From Arenicola marina (lineage: Eukaryota > Annelida > Polychaeta > Arenicolidae), in contig OZ025265.1 of assembly GCA_964019135.1 (NCBI GenBank), positions 23,783,143-23,847,142 of the forward strand: a DNA stretch of 64,000 nt. Direction: 5' to 3'. The position numbers and the translations under genes were made by a program. Below are positions 54,301-63,868 of this stretch, in pieces. A model generated the notes under the pieces. That model searched no databases, was not told the DNA's origin, and was given only the letters and a program-made list of their open reading frames with translations. How positions within the stretch are numbered: the stretch's first letter is position 1; every line of letters starts with the position of its first letter.

Positions 54301-56360
54301 ACACAAACCTTGAATTTCTTTAACAAAGAGTTGTTTTCGATAGGAGATGTCTAGGGCGTATGGAGGGCAGTAAGGAAATAAATTTTCCCGACTGAAATCT
54401 GAGTCAGCGTACACATCAGCCAGGATGTTGTAAGACATAATCCTGAAGCTGAAAGAAATAAAATATCCTTGAACTCTGAATCTTTTAAGGTTGCATGTTA
54501 TACAGATATCATATAATTTCATTTTCACTGGCAAAGTTTATACCTTGCATAGTTTTATAGTTATCTTATATATTACTTATTTATATAGCTTAATGTTTAT
54601 ACAAGCTAGCCGCTCTGTCTAGCGCTGTTCGCGCATGTAGTGCGCTTAACTGCAAAATTGGATACTGCGGTAACCAATGTCTAGCAGTTTCCGCTTAACT
54701 ATAACATAGGGTACTGCAGTAACTGATGTCAAGCGCTGTTTCCCCATGTTGTCTCCTTAACTGTAAAGTTGGACACTGCGGTAACTGATGTCTAGCACTG
54801 TTTCTGCATGTAGCAACATACATCTGATATGGTGTTGAATTTCGGCGATAAGGCGTTGGGAATAATGTTATTAGTGTTGGCACCCAGCCAGCCAGCTTGG
54901 TGATTATGCGGGAAAAGTGATAAGCACCCAGCTCATTTTATTATTATAGATGATCACAATGAAAGTATCTTTACCATAGCATATAAACATGAACAAACCT
55001 TCCCTGCCCAGCCCTGCTCTGTGTATGCTGATGACGGTTTTCAAAAGGACACAGGCCAGGACCTGCCTCCACTGTAGTCTTTGTGACCATCTCTACTGGT
55101 AAACCCAGCTCCGTTCCTTTCCCAGGAATGCAATTTAACTTCAGTCTGAAATGATACATTATATTGCATATCAATATATCTTTTACAATATTTCAAGCAA
55201 AAATAAGATAATATTTATCTCTAAAGAATAAATATTATAGGATGTAAGAATTAAACTCAATTGCTATGGATTTAAATGATTTGATACCCCACCATTGTAA
55301 TAATGTATGAAAAAAAGTTCAAACCAATTAAATAAATATTTCTATAAAATGATAGATATTTTAGAGTTACTCATACAGTAATATTTTCCCTTTTGAAGTG
55401 TTTTTAATAGAAATGATATATTTATATTCTTATTCTATATAAGAACTTACACATTGGGAATTAAGGCATCTTTGCCATTTTTGGAAATTTTAAATATGAT
55501 AATAGATCTATTTCAGACAGACTTAATATGTACAGTGAGAAAGTGGGTCTAGGACATATCTCTAAAAAAATTCTTATAAGTGTATTTATAACTGTATGAG
55601 CAGCGTTAATTATATATCTTAATTAATGTATAATTATAAATGCATACTTATATCCAATATCTTCATTACTTGGTAAGTAATGAAATCCACTATGAATGTA
55701 TTCCCATTCATAGTCATCAATATTTTTAGATGTTGCCTGATCTGTTCTTGCAGACTTTGTATCTGTAGCAGTAGTCCCAGAAGCAGCGCATTCGCCTTCA
55801 CTTTGCTTCCCTCGATACCAAACAAATTTACACTGATTTAAATCTGTAAACTCTATATCCACGGTTGGAAATACAGAAAATCCAGAGAGCAGAACCTTTG
55901 GCAGGTTAATATCTAGCACAGCTGGCGGGTTCACCCTGATATTCATCTGTTGAGACCCTACATTTAATGCTGCGCCATCTTGCCAAGTTTCCGAGTTTAA
56001 AACCTGGTCATCCACTTTCACACCATTCTGACACAGAAACACATCAATAAGCTTTTCCTCATCATCTTTCTCTGAGTCGGAGTTCTGTGTCTTCTTTTTC
56101 TTCTTTTTATTTAGAGTTTTAGAAACATTGGCTTGGATTCGTTGAATCGTTTTGTCCAGGGTTTCAGTCTGCAGCCTGTCAAAGTTGTACAAACGCGGTT
56201 CTTTGCCTTCGACGCCGAATTGGAAAGATATTCGCAATCTTTCCTCTCCTGTAACTTTTCGAACAGATACAAAATCCATTTTGATGGGACTACGAGGCCA
56301 ACTGTAACGATAGACACGGCGAAAAATGTGATTTGACAGCTGAACAACCGGTCTTAACAT
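42108..56360 (-). CDS. PDE12: PDE12, 2'-phosphodiesterase (whole gene, eight coding exons)
   Basis: PDE12 is a mitochondrial Mg2+-dependent exonuclease that removes 2'-5' oligoadenylates and poly(A) from mitochondrial RNA. Eight exons (56360-55648, 55145-54999, 54448-54309, 53981-53819, 45777-45651, 43396-43241, 42855-42732, 42370-42108) join with GT-AG sites and matching phases into 610 residues, very close to the human length. The N-terminus is Arg-rich without early acids, as expected for mitochondrial import. Residues 1-290 form the N-terminal region; 291-610 are the endonuclease/exonuclease/phosphatase domain with SYNILAD (N294), LQEVDR (E344), GDFN (D496, N498), CLDYIY and SDH (598-600). 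The usual NTH motif reads TTH (H450). Intron 4 is 8.0 kb, mostly a 28-bp satellite; intron 5 holds 15 tRNA-like units. Confidence 0.96.
42732..42855 (-). CDS. PDE12: PDE12 exon 7 (GDFN motif)
   Basis: Acceptor TTCTCACGCAG, donor TTTGCAG|GTAACC. It encodes EVPGSTPAVIFCGDFNCYPE and GGVHELLQKK...NHADWFA. GDFN carries the catalytic Asp and Asn at residues 496 and 498. Confidence 0.95.
42910..43180 (-). mobile_element. SINE-A copy in PDE12 intron 6
   Basis: On the minus strand the head (GATAGCTCAGTGGGTTAGAG) starts near 43180 and abuts the donor side of exon 6. The body ends near CGATATGATCAATAGTGG. A short internal duplication around CCTACTCTT is visible near 43050. It fills most of intron 6. 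Confidence 0.75.
43241..43396 (-). CDS. PDE12: PDE12 exon 6 (TTH motif)
   Basis: Acceptor CCCGGACAG, donor GATCAG|GTCAGT; both ends are phase 0. It encodes VTVLETLEEPRRKLVLGTTH, then MYFHPRAPHVRVIQAFLSAR. The family motif is usually NTHLYWHP; here it reads TTHMYFHP, keeping the His but not the Asn. Confidence 0.94.
43525..44680 (+). repeat. Tandem array of 15 tRNA-like units
   Basis: Fifteen 77-base units, preceded by a truncated one (43468-43523), lie in PDE12 intron 5 on the strand opposite to the gene. Each unit has TAGCTAAGTGG (A box) and a B-box region GGTCCTGGATTCGATCCC. It can be drawn as a cloverleaf: GTCGCTG/GGGCGGC acceptor pairs, a GCT/AGC D stem, GCCGGC/GCTGGC anticodon stem around GCGCCAA, and CTGGG/CCCGG T stem. 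Position 33 is C instead of U and several units carry TTCAATCC or TTAGATCC in the B box, so they are unlikely to be functional tRNAs. The last unit is diverged. Confidence 0.9.
44681..45083. other. PDE12 intron 5, nothing recognised
   Basis: About 400 bp between the tRNA-like array and a SINE-A copy. No feature could be identified. Confidence 0.5.
45084..45344 (-). mobile_element. SINE-A copy, near full length (reference copy)
   Basis: On the minus strand: a head with CATAGCTCAGTGAGTTAGAG (A box) and ATCGATGGTTCGAGCC (B box), then a body with AGGATAAAGATCC, GAAGGACA-type and GGGGACATGGCTCCACTCTC blocks, ending CAAAAGTGGTTAAAGTGTCC. It lies in PDE12 intron 5. Confidence 0.8.
45651..45777 (-). 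CDS. PDE12: PDE12 exon 5
   Basis: Acceptor TTTATCATACAG, donor TTACAG|GTCAGC. It encodes LVERHDVVLLDKIKEDHKDL to MDGRTSTLQ. It is separated from exon 4 by 8,041 bases, about seven-eighths of which is one minisatellite. Confidence 0.92.
45826..52854. repeat. 7-kb 28-bp satellite in PDE12 intron 4
   Basis: About 250 tandem copies of a 28-base unit, TTTACACACGGCTTGAGGAC plus CCATGGGG, each with an NcoI-type CCATGG. Variants (ACACCCGG, ACACATGG, GAGAACC, CATGGGTTTT, GGATCCATGG, and a GGACGGGG deletion) recur in the same order at offsets of about 870, 640, 616, 779 and 700 bases. This shows repeated duplication of long blocks, a higher-order structure. There is no open frame of note because 28 is not divisible by three. 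The array occupies most of the intron between exons 4 and 5. Confidence 0.97.
52855..53345. other. PDE12 intron 4, nothing recognised
   Basis: Unique-looking sequence between the satellite and a SINE-B copy. Two minus-strand frames of about 100 codons have no domain. Confidence 0.5.
53346..53450 (+). mobile_element. SINE-B copy in PDE12 intron 4
   Basis: GACCTCCTTGATGTAGTGGT (A box region) and CCCGGGTTCGCACCCGAG (B box region) form the tRNA-like head. Body GGGCATCTAATCTGGGG follows. Confidence 0.75.
53580..53756 (-). mobile_element. SINE-A copy, truncated
   Basis: Body blocks AGGACGCTTTAACCACTGTT, GGAGCCATGTCCCCGGGGG and GGATCTTTATCCTGCG are followed at once by a shortened head (GAGCTATCGCGCCGGCCCC), so the middle is deleted. 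It ends about 60 bp from exon 4's donor. Confidence 0.7.
53819..53981 (-). CDS. PDE12: PDE12 exon 4 (metal-binding Glu)
   Basis: Acceptor CCCCAACCTAG, donor TTTAG|GTCAGT. It encodes YNCDIFCLQEVDRKVFLKDL and a GTATFFKRDQF block. The Glu of LQEVDR is the Mg2+ ligand. The frame is short, so the exon is easily missed by simple ORF searches. Confidence 0.94.
54035..54227 (-). mobile_element. SINE-B copy in PDE12 intron 3
   Basis: On the minus strand: GCCTCCCTGGTGTAGTGGTT (A box), TTGGTTCGAATCCGGG (B box), a body with CCTTCATCCTTCATCG and a tail GCCTAAAACACCAACATTCC leading into an (ATTCC)n run. This copy is nearly full length. Confidence 0.8.
54309..54448 (-). CDS. PDE12: PDE12 exon 3 (start of catalytic fold)
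   Basis: Acceptor TTTCTTTCAG, donor CAAG|GTTTGT. It encodes FRIMSYNILADVYADSDFSR through YCPPYALDISYRKQL to VKEIQ. SYNILAD supplies the catalytic-site Asn of the EEP fold. Confidence 0.95.
54600..54810. repeat. Diverged ~63-bp tandem repeat in PDE12 intron 2
   Basis: Three imperfect units share TCTAGCGCTGTT, CTTAACTGTAAA-type and GGACACTGCGGTAACTGATG-type phrases. Confidence 0.6.
54999..55145 (-). CDS. PDE12: PDE12 exon 2
   Basis: Acceptor ATCATTTCAG precedes 55145; donor GGAAG|GTTTGT follows 54999. It encodes LKLNCIPGKGTELGLPVEMV and VEAGPGLCPFENRHQHT, matching the conserved PDE12 linker (LKLRCTPG and VEAGPG in the human protein). 147 bases, entering in phase 2 and leaving in phase 2. Confidence 0.92.
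55648..56360 (-). CDS. PDE12: PDE12 exon 1 (start codon, import signal, N-terminal domain)
   Basis: It starts at ATG 56360 (MLRPVVQLSNHIFRRVYRYS) and runs 713 bases to a TAA|GTATGC donor, phase 2. It covers residues 1-237. The first 30 residues are basic and rich in aromatic and hydroxyl residues, fitting a mitochondrial presequence. A run of lysines near residue 84 is followed by an acidic SEKDDEEK stretch. An in-frame Met at residue 28 is an alternative start without the presequence. Confidence 0.93.
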
Positions 56361-56640
56361 GTGGGCGATGTTTCGGGCTGTTGTGACAGATGTCGAAAAT
56401 GGTAAAATATGACACCACCAAGTGTAACGGTTAGCTGAAACTCGCTAGACGGCGCTACGGATCAAGGCTGCGTCACTTTGCGCATTCACAGGTCAATATT
56501 GTGTACGCAAATACAGCCTTAGCTTCGTTAGCTTCATTTAGCTTTCTCATTTATCTCATTTTGCCTGTTTGTATGTTGTAAGAAAAATAATGTTGTTATA
56601 CCATCGGTCAATAAACGCACTGCCAAACATATTCTACCAC
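56361..56640. promoter_or_regulatory. Likely PDE12 promoter and 5' flank
   Basis: The stretch directly upstream of the PDE12 start codon on the minus strand. No TATA box is obvious near the start, as is usual for housekeeping genes. If the donor-bearing exon at about 56917 is real, this interval is a shared, divergent promoter region. The assignment is by position only. Confidence 0.4.
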
Positions 56641-56689
56641 GGGCACGCTATGACACAGTTTTTTAACTCGTGAATCATTCGCTAGATGG

Positions 56690-56917
56690 AGCTCCTCACC
56701 GCCCACCCATCTTCCAGCGTCCCTGCTGCTGCTGCTGCTGCTGAGCAACGAGCCAGCCAGCTGACTGACTGGTGACTGAGCTAGCGGGCTGACCGCTTGG
56801 TGACGGGGAATTGGGACACTCGCCATTGTTTGCTACCGTCATAACCATCCTAGAACCTGACTGCGACAGGACTCGATGGACTGGCACTGAAGGGAAATAC
56901 GCACACTCACCCGCTCG
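56690..56917 (+). other. Possible untranslated first exon with strong donor
   Basis: CCGCTCG|GTAAGTAC at 56917/56918 is a near-perfect 5' splice site on the plus strand. The upstream sequence is more GC-rich than its surroundings, contains a (CTG)5 run, and its ATGs meet stops at once, which suits a 5' UTR. It could be exon 1 of the gene whose coding begins at 63878, making that gene head-to-head with PDE12. This link is inference. Confidence 0.3.
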
Positions 56918-57945
56918 GTAAGTACATAGTCCCCGCAAGCCCTGCCACTGACTGATACAAGCTCTCAGCACCACAAATCGTGATCGGCGAACGTTTGTCA
57001 GTGGTCAGGGTGGTGGTTAGGGAGTTGTATCTAGCGGTGTTGTGGAGAAGGCCTTGTGGTTATCCCTGGAGTAGATGAGTGTCAGTTAGGGCAGTCTCTA
57101 GAGGCTGCGGTTGTGGCTGTCACCCGCTCGTATGCATATATATATATATCAAGGTTGACATGGCATTATTAATCTGATGTAATAAATTGACTATTCATCA
57201 ACAGATCAACGCCTAGCCGAGAATTGTCATGAACCGGTCAAGGTGTGTGTCGTATAGTATGTTAACACACAACTGTGGCAGCTGTTGAGGGGCACGCGAT
57301 TAGGAACAGCCGCCCTCACGTCGTCATGTGATGTCGTTACGAAGGAGCGCTGGTCATAAATACACTGACGTGTTTGTATTCAGTCACACTGTTTGCCATA
57401 ATTGCCCCTCCCCCCCCTCCCCAGCTGTTGACTGAGGGGCACGCGATTAGCAGATTAGGGACAGCGGCACCCAAGTCTTCATCTGATGTCGTTACGAAGG
57501 AGCGCTGGTCATACATACACTGACGTATGTGTTGTATTCAGACCATCATCACCTTTTTTAACGAGTAGTGCTTTTAGTGCAAATTATACACCTGTTAAAT
57601 CAGTGGTGTGAAGCGGCGGATAGTTTCTTTAAACACCCACCCCGGTCGTCAGAATGGTAGAGCTCACCTCTCTCATTATCGTCCTAACCCCTTTTTCCGA
57701 TCCTGGATCCGCCCCGACCTGCACAAATGTACAAATAAGCGAGGTTGGTTGGCATCCGTCCGTCTGCGAAAGATGATGGATTTGCCGCTTTGTTTAGTTT
57801 ACGTACCATTGGCCCTTATGACCGAATAAGCCTATCTGTGACCGACAGAATTTACCGTGCAGTCGTTGCGTCAATGACCTGTCTTTAGGTTTTTCTTTAT
57901 TACTCACTAGACGCCTAGATTGGCGTTTCTAATCCAGTTTCTCTT
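56918..57945. other. Intergenic or intronic; short duplication
   Basis: GAGGGGCACGCGATTAG and GTCGTTACGAAGGAGCGCTGGTC-type phrases occur twice (about 57288-57375 and 57434-57530), a ~145-bp-spaced duplication. No gene is recognised. Confidence 0.5.
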
Positions 57946-57949
57946 GGCA

Positions 57950-58110
57950 GAGCCCGTCGTGGTGGGCCATTCCCTCTTGCACGAGACTTACCCATCCCCT
58001 CTTTTGGGATCCTCCCAACAATTAGAATCGATGCCGAAAGCCTTCATGTCACGCTTGCAAACATCCTTAAACCTGAGCTTTGGCTAGTTGGCCTTTTGCC
58101 GGCGGCAAGC
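57950..58110 (-). mobile_element. LINE C-terminal remnant
   Basis: On the minus strand one frame reads KLRFKDVCKRDMKAFGIDSN and CWEDPKRGDG, then, after a stop, REWPTTT. The PKLRFKDVCKRDMK...W pattern is the widespread C-terminal block just after the reverse transcriptase in Jockey/CR1-RTE type LINEs. Only this short decayed piece is seen, and it belongs to a different LINE clade from the element at 17890. Confidence 0.6.
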
Positions 58111-58427
58111 GCTCGCCTCAGAGCACATCCTTTAGAATGCGTTCATCTTGCATACGATAAACGTTCGAATGCAAGAAGAACGCATCAGAGTGAATAAGAT
58201 AAAATAAGCGAACGCTTTAATTACTTAACGTGCTTTCGGCCGCGCAGCCAAATTAAGTTGTTCCAAAATAGAATGTTTTTTTTTTATGAATATGGCAACA
58301 CACGTATTATAAAATAAAAATGCTGCCACCAATATGGACTATATCAGTCTGCACCTTTCCCACCGGTGTCGTGTTTGATTGTGCCTTAGGGCCCACGAGA
58401 GGTGGTGTGTGTGTGTGTGGGGGGGGG
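58111..58427. other. No gene recognised
   Basis: AT-rich spacer ending in a GT/G homopolymer run at 58405-58432. Confidence 0.45.
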
Positions 58428-58429
58428 GG

Positions 58430-58575
58430 GGGTATCCATGTCGCATGTCGATTTTAAGAAAAGGCCAATGTCGCGTGTCGTATTTCGATTTTAAGGAAAC
58501 CCCGATGTCGCGTTGTAGACTTTAAAAATCGCCGTGTTGCAATGTCGAAAAAGGCCCTCGGTGGCCCTGACTTTG
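58430..58575. repeat. Dispersed repeat family D3, inverted copy
   Basis: G-run, then TCCATGTCGCATGTCGATTT, AAGAAAAGGCCAATGTCGCG, CGATGTCGCGTTGTAGA and CGAAAAAGGCCCTC. Read inversely this matches 20560-20745. Confidence 0.65.
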
Positions 58576-59605
58576 GCAAGCGAGCGTGGCTTTAAAAATG
58601 CGCTCATGAGGGGAATTCCTTCCCCCACCACCATCACCACTCTGTAAATTTAAGTCAGGTTAGGACAGTTCACAACATGGGAGCGATATAGATGAAATAT
58701 CCGCTGGGAATGGCAATGACGCCAAACGCCAGCCAGCCACAAAGTGTTAGGCCTACATATAGAACCAATGGCGCCCGATCCCGTGGAATCCCAGCACATG
58801 GAGTGCGATACAAGCCGGGGATCAGTGCAAAGCACCCAGCACTTGAAGGCCCTTGGTCACCGTCACGGACCCCCATGAGGGGGGGGGGGGAGGAGGGTGG
58901 TGTGGGGGGGCGGGGGGGGGGGGGGGGGCAGGGAGGCGTTATTTATTGATCGCGGCCATGATGCTCCTCTTGGCTGTGTTTGTCTGCCGCTCGCCGTGAC
59001 TCATTATTGGCTGCCAAATTAATGCTTCCCGCGAGGCCTCCAGACTGAGTCTGGGTCTGGGAGTCTATTGAACGGGATGGAAGGCGGTCGGTGCGTGTGC
59101 AGTGGCGGTCCCGGCTGCAGTCTATCGCTCATGCTGTATGTAGCCTGGGGAATAAAGCGACGGGTCATTCGATGGCCAGGGAGTGGATGGGCATGTATTA
59201 TGGAACCTGAGCAACAGCCAATATTTTTTTTTTTTTTTTTTTTAAGGGGGGTGGAGATGCACTATTAAAGCTGAGCGTCAGCAAATATATACTCAGATCC
59301 TGAAAAGTTTTTTTAATCTTGAGTAGGGGAACACATGCGATTAATCCGGTGGTCGTTATATTTGCATAGTGCTGATGACGCGGCAAGATATTTCGGGAGA
59401 CTTTGATTGTCTGATTCATCACGGAGAGGAAGACCATATTATTTCCCGTCACACTGTACAGGACAATCAGTCTGAGATGGTGGATACCCACCAATCCTTT
59501 TTATAGTTATATGACCCCCCCCCCCCCCGCGCTCCCTTCAGATGAAACGGCACGTCCCTCTCATTATAGTGACAGGCCTCCTCAACCCGCGGGGATGGAG
59601 TGGAG
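58576..59605. other. No gene recognised; homopolymer runs
   Basis: A G-run cluster at about 58879-58930 and a 20-base T-run at about 59224-59243 (possibly a retroelement A-tail on the minus strand). No supported gene is present. Confidence 0.45.
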
Positions 59606-59805
59606 NNNNNNNNNNNNNNNNNNNNNNNNNNNNNNNNNNNNNNNNNNNNNNNNNNNNNNNNNNNNNNNNNNNNNNNNNNNNNNNNNNNNNNNNNNNNNNN
59701 NNNNNNNNNNNNNNNNNNNNNNNNNNNNNNNNNNNNNNNNNNNNNNNNNNNNNNNNNNNNNNNNNNNNNNNNNNNNNNNNNNNNNNNNNNNNNNNNNNNN
59801 NNNNN
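59606..59805. other. Assembly gap (200 N)
   Basis: Exactly 200 consecutive N, a fixed-size scaffold gap. Any open frame through it is meaningless. Confidence 0.99.
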
Positions 59806-60895
59806 GTGCATGGTGACACCGCATCAGGCGGCATATGCTGCAGCTATTGGCTACTATTATGCACTGTGGTGCCCTGTTACATTGAAGAAGTCCTGTCCCG
59901 GGTGTCAATGGCAGAAGTCAATATATGTCTATACGTTGTTGTCGTTGTTCTGTGTCAGCTGCCGCTGTCACCTGGATCGATACACGGAGTGTGGTGTCGC
60001 GTTGTCACGGTCCCCTACCCCCCGACAATGACTTAGAAGCGTTACTCGTTGCCATTACAACAGACGCCCTAGTATACACCCTGGGCGGGTCGAGGACGAC
60101 AGGATACGCACTTTACGTTATATCCGACGCAAAAAATGCCAGAAAATCCTCATATTTTCAGGCCCCTATGTTTTATTGTGCATTGTTCTTTAGGTTTATG
60201 GTATCACCAGCCGATCTAGGATAGGGGGATTTCCAGGAGGTCAGGATCCGCCCCCCTCCCACACTCGCCCCCCCCCCCCCCCGCTTAGTTTTCTTGTGAC
60301 TGTTCTGTGGCCAGTCTTTTTCCGTCATTACCCGGACCGAAAATAAAGACTTTTCGCATGTTATCCTTTTACCATCTATTTATTCAGCGGCTATATCGGT
60401 CCGTTCGATTCATTTGGACTTCACTCAGTATACAACTTAACTAAAATCAAATCCGTGGAACTCTCCCAGAAATCCTGGATTGGCACAGTAAATGCTAAAC
60501 AGTGGGGTATTTGATGCCAAACTGTGAATTTATCTTCGATTCGATTCATGTCAGTTTTCGCGTATGAAGGATAATTCTGATGGTTAAATTTGACGTGGGG
60601 CAGAGGGACTATGGCGCAAGAGTAACGCCCTCTGCCGGGAGATCGATCCGCCATCAGGGTAAATCTTAGGGAACACGGTTACAATCCAATTTCACCCCTG
60701 AGGCGTGCGAGGCCGCGGGCGAAGCTCCTCAATATCGTCGAGGCACAATTGGCCCAACCATTCATGCCTCGTAGTGATCGTTGTTATAGTAACGTGTGGG
60801 GAAGGGGCCGGGTAACTAGGTAACCTTGCATGATGTCCATTGCGTGGTTACAGCGGGAACCAACCATAAATGTGACAGCGCCACTCTCAGCTCAG
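59806..60895. other. No gene recognised
   Basis: A C-run at about 60270-60283 follows a GGATCCGCCCCC terminus-like word. The CCCTCTGCCGGGAGA motif near 60630 resembles that at about 30110. Otherwise unremarkable. Confidence 0.4.
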
Positions 60896-61140
60896 TATGA
60901 TCAATGATGCATCTGATATTATTGCTTGAGGGTTGGTGGGGTGGGGTGTGGGGGGTCGGAGAGGGAATGGGGGTGTAGTGGAAGTGGGGAGGAGAGGGAA
61001 CGAAAGAGAAGTATTGGAGGAGGGGTGGGGGTATGCCTCGCACGTGGTTGATTTCCACAGTCGGTCCCTGAAACAACGGCAGATACATAGCGCGAAGTCC
61101 AAGGGGGCGGGGGGGGGGGGGGGGTGGGGGGGAGGGGGGA
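60896..61140. repeat. G-rich low-complexity tract
   Basis: GGTGGGGTGTGGGGGG-type sequence with long G-runs at 61106-61140. Gly-rich and Pro-rich open frames here are artefacts of composition. Confidence 0.6.
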
Positions 61141-61660
61141 GGCGTATTCCTGAGTATTCCTCGCACTTCCTTTATTGGCTGGGTTCCCCCACCCCATCTC
61201 TCATGGAGAGGTGTGTGTTCAAAAGCTTACAAAGCTACAGTGGGGTGAGGGTTAGGCAAAATAGGCAATCACTCTCGCTCTCTCTCTCTAACACTTTCAC
61301 ATGCTCTATATATGGCGCCATGGCGATGTTGTAAAGGTCGATTGGTCTGACCCCTTGGTTGGAAGGCGATATAGAAATGACAATTCCGGGATATGCAGGT
61401 ACAGATCGCGGACAATAAATGACTCCGAGGGCAAAGCAACGTCATTTTCTTTACGAAAAGAAGGTCGAAAGTCAGGAAAAAGCTGTTTCAAGCCTTGTTA
61501 GTGGTAGTACGATTCTTCAGCTGTTCCTTTGGGTCCAGAAAGCTGTAAATAGTAGTGGCTACATGACAAAGCCTGGGTACTAAATTACATGGACGTCTGT
61601 GACAAAGAGGCATGAGGGAGAGGAAGGATATATGTGTGTGCGGGGGGGGGGGGGGGGGCG
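61141..61660. other. No gene recognised
   Basis: A (CTCT)n patch lies at 61270-61290 and a G-run at 61641-61662. No supported gene is present. Confidence 0.45.
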
Positions 61661-62060
61661 GGGGTAAAGGGTTAATGTTTTCGTGCAAATAGTTGGCATA
61701 TAGTCAGGGGGTTGGATTACTTGTAGGCTAGAAAAAACATTACATGGAATGGATATGACGGTCGCGGCAAAAAGGGTTAAATCTCGGATGCATGAAGTCA
61801 GAGGCGCTGCTTAGTGGTAGGATCCCTGGCAAGCAACGATACATGGAAAAGATGGAACAGGAATTGTAAAGGGTTAAAGGTCTGACTCAAGTGGTGATAG
61901 TGTTCTGTGGCACAAGGGCGCACGAATCAGTTGGAGCATGGACGGTAATGGGTTAAAAGTCTGACTGGTGTGGCGATAGGGTCTTGTGACACAAGGATAC
62001 ATGGGGCGGAGGGTTAAAACCTGGTGGTGCTACGGTCCCGCGGCACAGGTGCCCGTGGGA
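61661..62060. repeat. Diverged ~65-75-bp repeat with AAGGGTTAA
   Basis: AAAGGGTTAA or ATGGGTTAA followed by TCTGACT...GTGGTGATAG and GTGGCACAAGG-type phrases recur about five times with spacing of roughly 60-90 bases. Confidence 0.55.
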
Positions 62061-62324
62061 GATCGAGAGGGTGCATTCGTAGTTAATGGGGATGTGTAGG
62101 AGGTCAGAACATCTCAGGAGGATTCCAAGTGCCCTATAGGATCCCAGTCACTGGCCGACCCTACATGACAACACCACTTCCCTTGATTAAAATATGAACC
62201 GCAGCTGGCTCGTCCACATTGCCTTTCTTCCCTCACGGGCTCAGCAATGAAAGGGTTAATATGTTTAATAATTCACAGCCAAACATGCCAGGGTATGCAA
62301 TGAGTTTTTGCGTTGGTACATTAG

Positions 62325-62365
62325 TCACTGTACGCAAACCACGGCCGTAACTGCAGATAAATGAT
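62325..62365. mobile_element. Single end of the long-TIR MITE family
   Basis: CACTGTACGCAAACCACGGC and CGTAACTGCAGATAA match the terminus of the element at 10018-10413. No partner end was found nearby. Confidence 0.55.
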
Positions 62366-62548
62366 AAAACATCGGCATATTATAGCTTCACTGTGCTGCC
62401 TACAAATAGCGAAGGTGGCCAGAAGAGAGGTCCGTTCAACCCACGCACCCAGATGATGGGATATTAACACGAATGTAATAATAGACCAATAGCGTGTGCC
62501 AACGAGCTGATGATTCATGCCGATGATAAGAATCTAATGAGAGTGCCT

Positions 62549-62645
62549 CCTGCCTCCTTGCGTAGTGGTTAGTGCACCAGAACACAGATCAATAGGTCAC
62601 GGGTTCGAATCCGGGCACAGGTACCTAATATGGGGCATTTTTCAT
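62549..62645 (+). mobile_element. SINE-B copy (head)
   Basis: GCCTCCTTGCGTAGTGGTTA (A box region) and CACGGGTTCGAATCCGGG (B box, perfect GGTTCGAATCC), then TACCTAATATGGGGCAT. It directly abuts the MITE to its right. Confidence 0.75.
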
Positions 62646-62649
62646 TCGT

Positions 62650-63072
62650 TTAAAGTTGCATGTCGAGCTCTTTCCCGCCAAAACTAATGAGGTCAAAATA
62701 CACATAAGAATCAGTCCTTGAATCATTCAAGACTTCTTTTATCTATACTCCACCCATACCAGACTGCCAAATAGTGTCTCTTAGCCTTAGCCTTGTCCGT
62801 GATATCAATTTACCACAAGTTTTCATTTTAGTGGTAAACGTCATCAGTTTGTGTGCTTCGCGATGCTTTTGTATAAGTAGCAGTGCCGCGACCGAGTTCT
62901 GTGGTGTCCCGGGATAGACACGTTTGCCACACCACAGCCGAAACGGCGATGTTTATCAAGTTTCTAAATTTATAGAATGAAACAATCGAGTTTTCTGCAA
63001 AGTTTGATATAAATTTCGCCTAGGCTTAGTTTTGGCGGGAAACAACTCCACATGCAACATTAAACTTTTTCA
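62650..63072. mobile_element. MITE with ~40-bp TIRs
   Basis: Left TTTAAAGTTGCATGTCGAGC and CTTTCCCGCCAAAACTAA; the inverted right end gives TTTAATGTTGCATGTGGAGT and GTTTCCCGCCAAAACTAA. It spans about 420 bp with no coding sequence. Confidence 0.75.
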
Positions 63073-63200
63073 TGCGTGATGCGTTCTGAACGTTTCCATG
63101 CGTTCATTTACTAGCGCGTTCAATGTCTGATTCGTTTAGTTTCTGACACGTTCAATGTGTCATACGTTAAGTTTCTGACACGTTCGATGTATGATAACTT
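63073..63200. repeat. Short diverged ~36-bp tandem repeat
   Basis: GTTTCTGACACGTTCAATGT and related phrases recur three to four times. Confidence 0.6.
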
Positions 63201-63868
63201 TAAACTGAACACCGCATTGTCATGGCCTGTACGTTTCCTCCACCCATCATTCATGTCGTTTTCCCAAGCGGCTTTGTGACCCGATTAAAGGCACGGCTAA
63301 AAAAAAGACATTAAATCATTTCATCTCAACCTAAGCCGGCCCGGGGAACCCCTCGTGGATTTCAACATGAAAAATAAGGGAAGATTTATGTGTGGGTGAA
63401 ACAAAAACCCCCATAATCCCCCATCCCCCCTCCACCTTACGCGGTAGCTAGCCGATACCATATGGCGCCAGGATATCAATACCTCGACGGAAAATAATGC
63501 GAAGACGTGGTTTTCTATAATTGTATTCATACGCCAACAAAAAATATTATATTAATACGGGAACTTAGTATTGGCGGAAGTAGACAGCAGTGATCAGACA
63601 CAGTGGATGACCCTATGCCGTGAGTTGGTTGATATATGGAGTCCCTGCTTACGTTAGTCCGAGAGGGAACATCTCATGTTTCTCTCTGATAAACCAAAAA
63701 CCTTAGCCACATGCCAGACAGATTTTACGGATTATTTTTCTTCCATAAAAACCTGGTATTGGCTAACGCAAGAAAAGGCGTCCCCGTGAAATGCCAATGG
63801 CCTCAGCGTTTGCTTTGATAATGCCTCTCTAGACAGACCTGCTATAGTTCTTTCATCTTCTGTTTTAG
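63201..63868. other. Likely intron or 5' flank of the myristoylated gene
   Basis: No exon is recognised. The last 20 bases (TTTCATCTTCTGTTTTAG) are a strong 3' splice acceptor for the exon at 63869. Confidence 0.5.

Noticed and set aside
59467-60036. Open frames spanning the N gap
   Set aside because: They are made of undetermined bases.
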